Positions 62,492 through 64,000 of a stretch of 64,000 nt of DNA are shown here, piece by piece. The translations under genes and the position numbers were made by a program. The stretch spans positions 31,538 through 95,537 of the forward strand of contig NZ_FQTT01000002.1 in the NCBI RefSeq assembly GCF_900098745.1. Reading direction: 5' to 3'. Positions within the stretch are counted from its first letter, which is position 1, and each line of letters starts with the position of its first letter. The notes below the pieces were generated by a model. That model was not told where the DNA came from. It made no database searches and saw nothing but the letters and a program-made list of their open reading frames with translations. Origin of the DNA: Actinomyces glycerinitolerans. GTDB lineage: Bacteria; Actinomycetota; Actinomycetes; Actinomycetales; Actinomycetaceae.

Positions 62492-63184
62492 TCACTCCAC
62501 AGTGCAGTCATCATTGGAGACTAAGGTCTCCGAGGTGGTGAGCCAATTACCGTCCGGGCCGGGGACCATGATTACATGATATTCGGCGTAACGTTGGTAA
62601 TCCGGTCCGGTGATGTCGTTGCCGTCGGCATCAGTGACAGTGACTTGTGTGCGGTCGTTGCACGTGTTTAGTTCTGCATAGGTGCCGTCTTCTGCCACGG
62701 ACACCTCGGTGATTGTTACTCGCAAGGGCGGGTTCGCGCGTTGGCCGTTCAGGGAGCGAGCGTCCTGCTCAATCGTGACCAGCACGTCGCCTGTTGCGAC
62801 GGTGGGCAGGTTCTCGATGCCTTCGCCGGTCGACCAGATGCGCCAGGTGACTTGGTCATAGGCGACGTAGTCAACCAGTGCCTTGGTCTGTGCTTCGGTG
62901 AGGTCTTCGGGGATGGAGACCATGTGGTAGCCCAGCTCCTGGTCTGACAGAGACTCAAGGGTAGGGGCGGCAGCAGACGCCGACGCGGAGGCCGCCGCCG
63001 CGGCAGCCGACTCAGACGCCTCCGCCGAGGCCATCGCCTCCGGATCATAGGTGGGGATGCCCAAGGGGTTGTCATCGGAATCGGACGAGCACGCCACCAG
63101 GGGCGCACAGGCCAGCAGCAGCGCCGCAGCGCCAGCGGCAGCACGGCGCAGCCCCAGACGAGACAGGTATGTTGACAGTTGCAT
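62492..63184 (-). CDS. NTF2-like lipoprotein, copy 3
   Basis: A 230-residue lipoprotein, lipobox LVAC with Cys32, DDNPLGIPTYDPEAMAS, Ala/Ser linker, then the diverged NTF2-like domain (ALVDYVAYDQVTWRIWSTGEGIEN). Same gene order as copies 1 and 2: this lipoprotein, secreted protein, then a DUF6571-like lipoprotein. Confidence 0.7.
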   Translation of the reverse strand: MQLSTYLSRLGLRRAAAGAAALLLACAPLVACSSDSDDNPLGIPTYDPEAMASAEASESAAAAAASASASAAAPTLESLSDQELGYHMVSIPEDLTEAQTKALVDYVAYDQVTWRIWSTGEGIENLPTVATGDVLVTIEQDARSLNGQRANPPLRVTITEVSVAEDGTYAELNTCNDRTQVTVTDADGNDITGPDYQRYAEYHVIMVPGPDGNWLTTSETLVSNDDCTVE

Positions 63185-63230
63185 GCTAGACAGCTCTCCT
63201 TTGCAGCACTGGGTGGATGGCAGGGGTTGG

Positions 63231-63947
63231 TTAGTAGCCTGGGTCGGCGGCTTCGTCGTCGGCTTTTGGCGTGGGCGAGGGAACTACGACGCGCGTACTG
63301 GTTGCGGAGGCCAACTCCGGTATCTGGGCCAGGGCCGGCTCAAGGACGGCATGGAATTTACCCACCTGCTCATCCAGATCCTCCTCCGGACCCCAATAAG
63401 TCAGCCTCGCCAACAGCACCTGCGTGTCGTTGTAACGCCACGCCACATAGATGTCGACGCTGTCGGTCCATGCCCAGCCCTCGCCCTCCACACCCGCGAA
63501 AGTCACCTCCCGGGCGGTATCGGGGTACTCGGCGGGAATGTCATCAAACTCCACCACCCCATAGCCGGTATCCAGACGCGTACCGATACGGTAGTTGATC
63601 TCGAGCTGTCCGAAGGGATCGCTGTTGGATCGTGCATAGCACTCATAGTGGTAACCGGAGTCACCGGTTTTCACGTTCTCTGTGGGCCCGGTGCTGTAGC
63701 TATACCAGTAGGTGTCAAAACCGAGAATGTTCTGGAGGTCCTGGTTGGGGAAAACACCACAGATCATCTCATCCGCCAGAGGCGTCTCCGGCGGCTGCGT
63801 GGTCTCGTCCGAACCATTAATGAGTCCGCACGCAGCCAGGGAGGTTACCAGGCACAAGGCCGCAGCGGCCCTACCCCACCACCACCGGATTGCGCGTCCG
63901 GGTTCTCTGGTCCTACTTCCTCTTGATTGCGACTGCACCGTCTTCAT
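63231..63947 (-). CDS. DUF3558-like lipoprotein
   Basis: A 238-residue lipoprotein; ATG (MKTVQSQ) directly behind GGGAGGTAGGGAG, lipobox LAAC with Cys40. Mature region: MICGVFPNQDLQNILGF, a YHYECYARSN segment supplying a second cysteine, and a C-terminal domain ending in Pro/Asp-rich sequence. This resembles DUF3558-type actinobacterial lipoproteins; function unknown. It is first of the minus-strand block. Confidence 0.55.
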   Translation of the reverse strand: MKTVQSQSRGSRTREPGRAIRWWWGRAAAALCLVTSLAACGLINGSDETTQPPETPLADEMICGVFPNQDLQNILGFDTYWYSYSTGPTENVKTGDSGYHYECYARSNSDPFGQLEINYRIGTRLDTGYGVVEFDDIPAEYPDTAREVTFAGVEGEGWAWTDSVDIYVAWRYNDTQVLLARLTYWGPEEDLDEQVGKFHAVLEPALAQIPELASATSTRVVVPSPTPKADDEAADPGY

Positions 63948-64000
63948 CTCCCTACCTCCCTTCGCCGTCACCGTCCTGAACCACCATCAGCCATCCCACG

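Overview
The window is high-GC DNA with actinobacterial signatures: a T7SS-type gene neighbourhood, TANNNT promoters lying a few bases from start codons, a GuaB1-type reductase and lipoproteins ending in CAPLVAC-like lipoboxes. Together with the very large secreted amylopullulanase, an Actinomyces or another Actinomycetaceae member is most likely. This is inferred from gene content; no 16S gene is present.

Layout. 1-4828 (-): 5' part of a secreted amylopullulanase. 4829-5863: intergenic DNA rich in inverted repeat arrays. 5864-9552 (-): heterodimeric ABC exporter whose two ATPase domains have opposite defects. 9766-12684 (-): giant YhgE/Pip-type membrane protein facing a divergent TetR regulator, with two palindromic candidate operators between them. 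13803-16871 (+): leaderless Met-rich mini-ORF, then two PLP-dependent sulfur amino acid enzymes. 16957-21703 (+): a compact T7SS-style operon (SAV_915-like protein, WXG100-like small protein, 396-residue effector-like protein with a hydrophobic tail, three tandem paralogous membrane proteins). 21816-25889 (-): GuaB1, AqpZ, tRNA-Arg, a two-gene AbiE-like module, two tRNA-Ser genes.

26014-34252 (+): a carbohydrate or polyol catabolic operon (two MFS transporters, two zinc dehydrogenases, class II aldolase, PfkB kinase, aldo/keto reductase) behind a 28-bp perfect palindrome. A GntR/UTRA regulator and an AGE-family isomerase lie beyond it on the minus strand. Abutting the operon end is a truncated, frameshifted second copy of the AbiE-like module.

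38169-50949 and 59222-63947: two blocks of a lineage-specific cell-surface system. It has three recurring parts: an NTF2-like lipoprotein, a secreted PKD-like beta-rich protein, and many lipoproteins that copy the C-terminal half of a 698-residue T7SS-like protein (DUF6571-like) but lack its ~63-residue hydrophobic Gly/Ala segment. The lipoprotein/secreted-protein pair occurs three times. Two copies are inverted around the 698-residue gene block. Between the two blocks lies a ROK regulator, a sugar ABC importer (no ATPase) and a GH38 alpha-mannosidase, apparently for host mannoglycans.

The most interesting candidates are (i) the 16.9-21.7 kb locus, which resembles in layout a membrane-active T7SS toxin followed by tandem membrane immunity proteins, and (ii) the expanded family of lipoproteins derived from a T7SS protein, with signs of recent duplication and recombination. 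No T7SS core gene (EccC, EccD, mycosin) is in the window, so secretion would depend on genes elsewhere.
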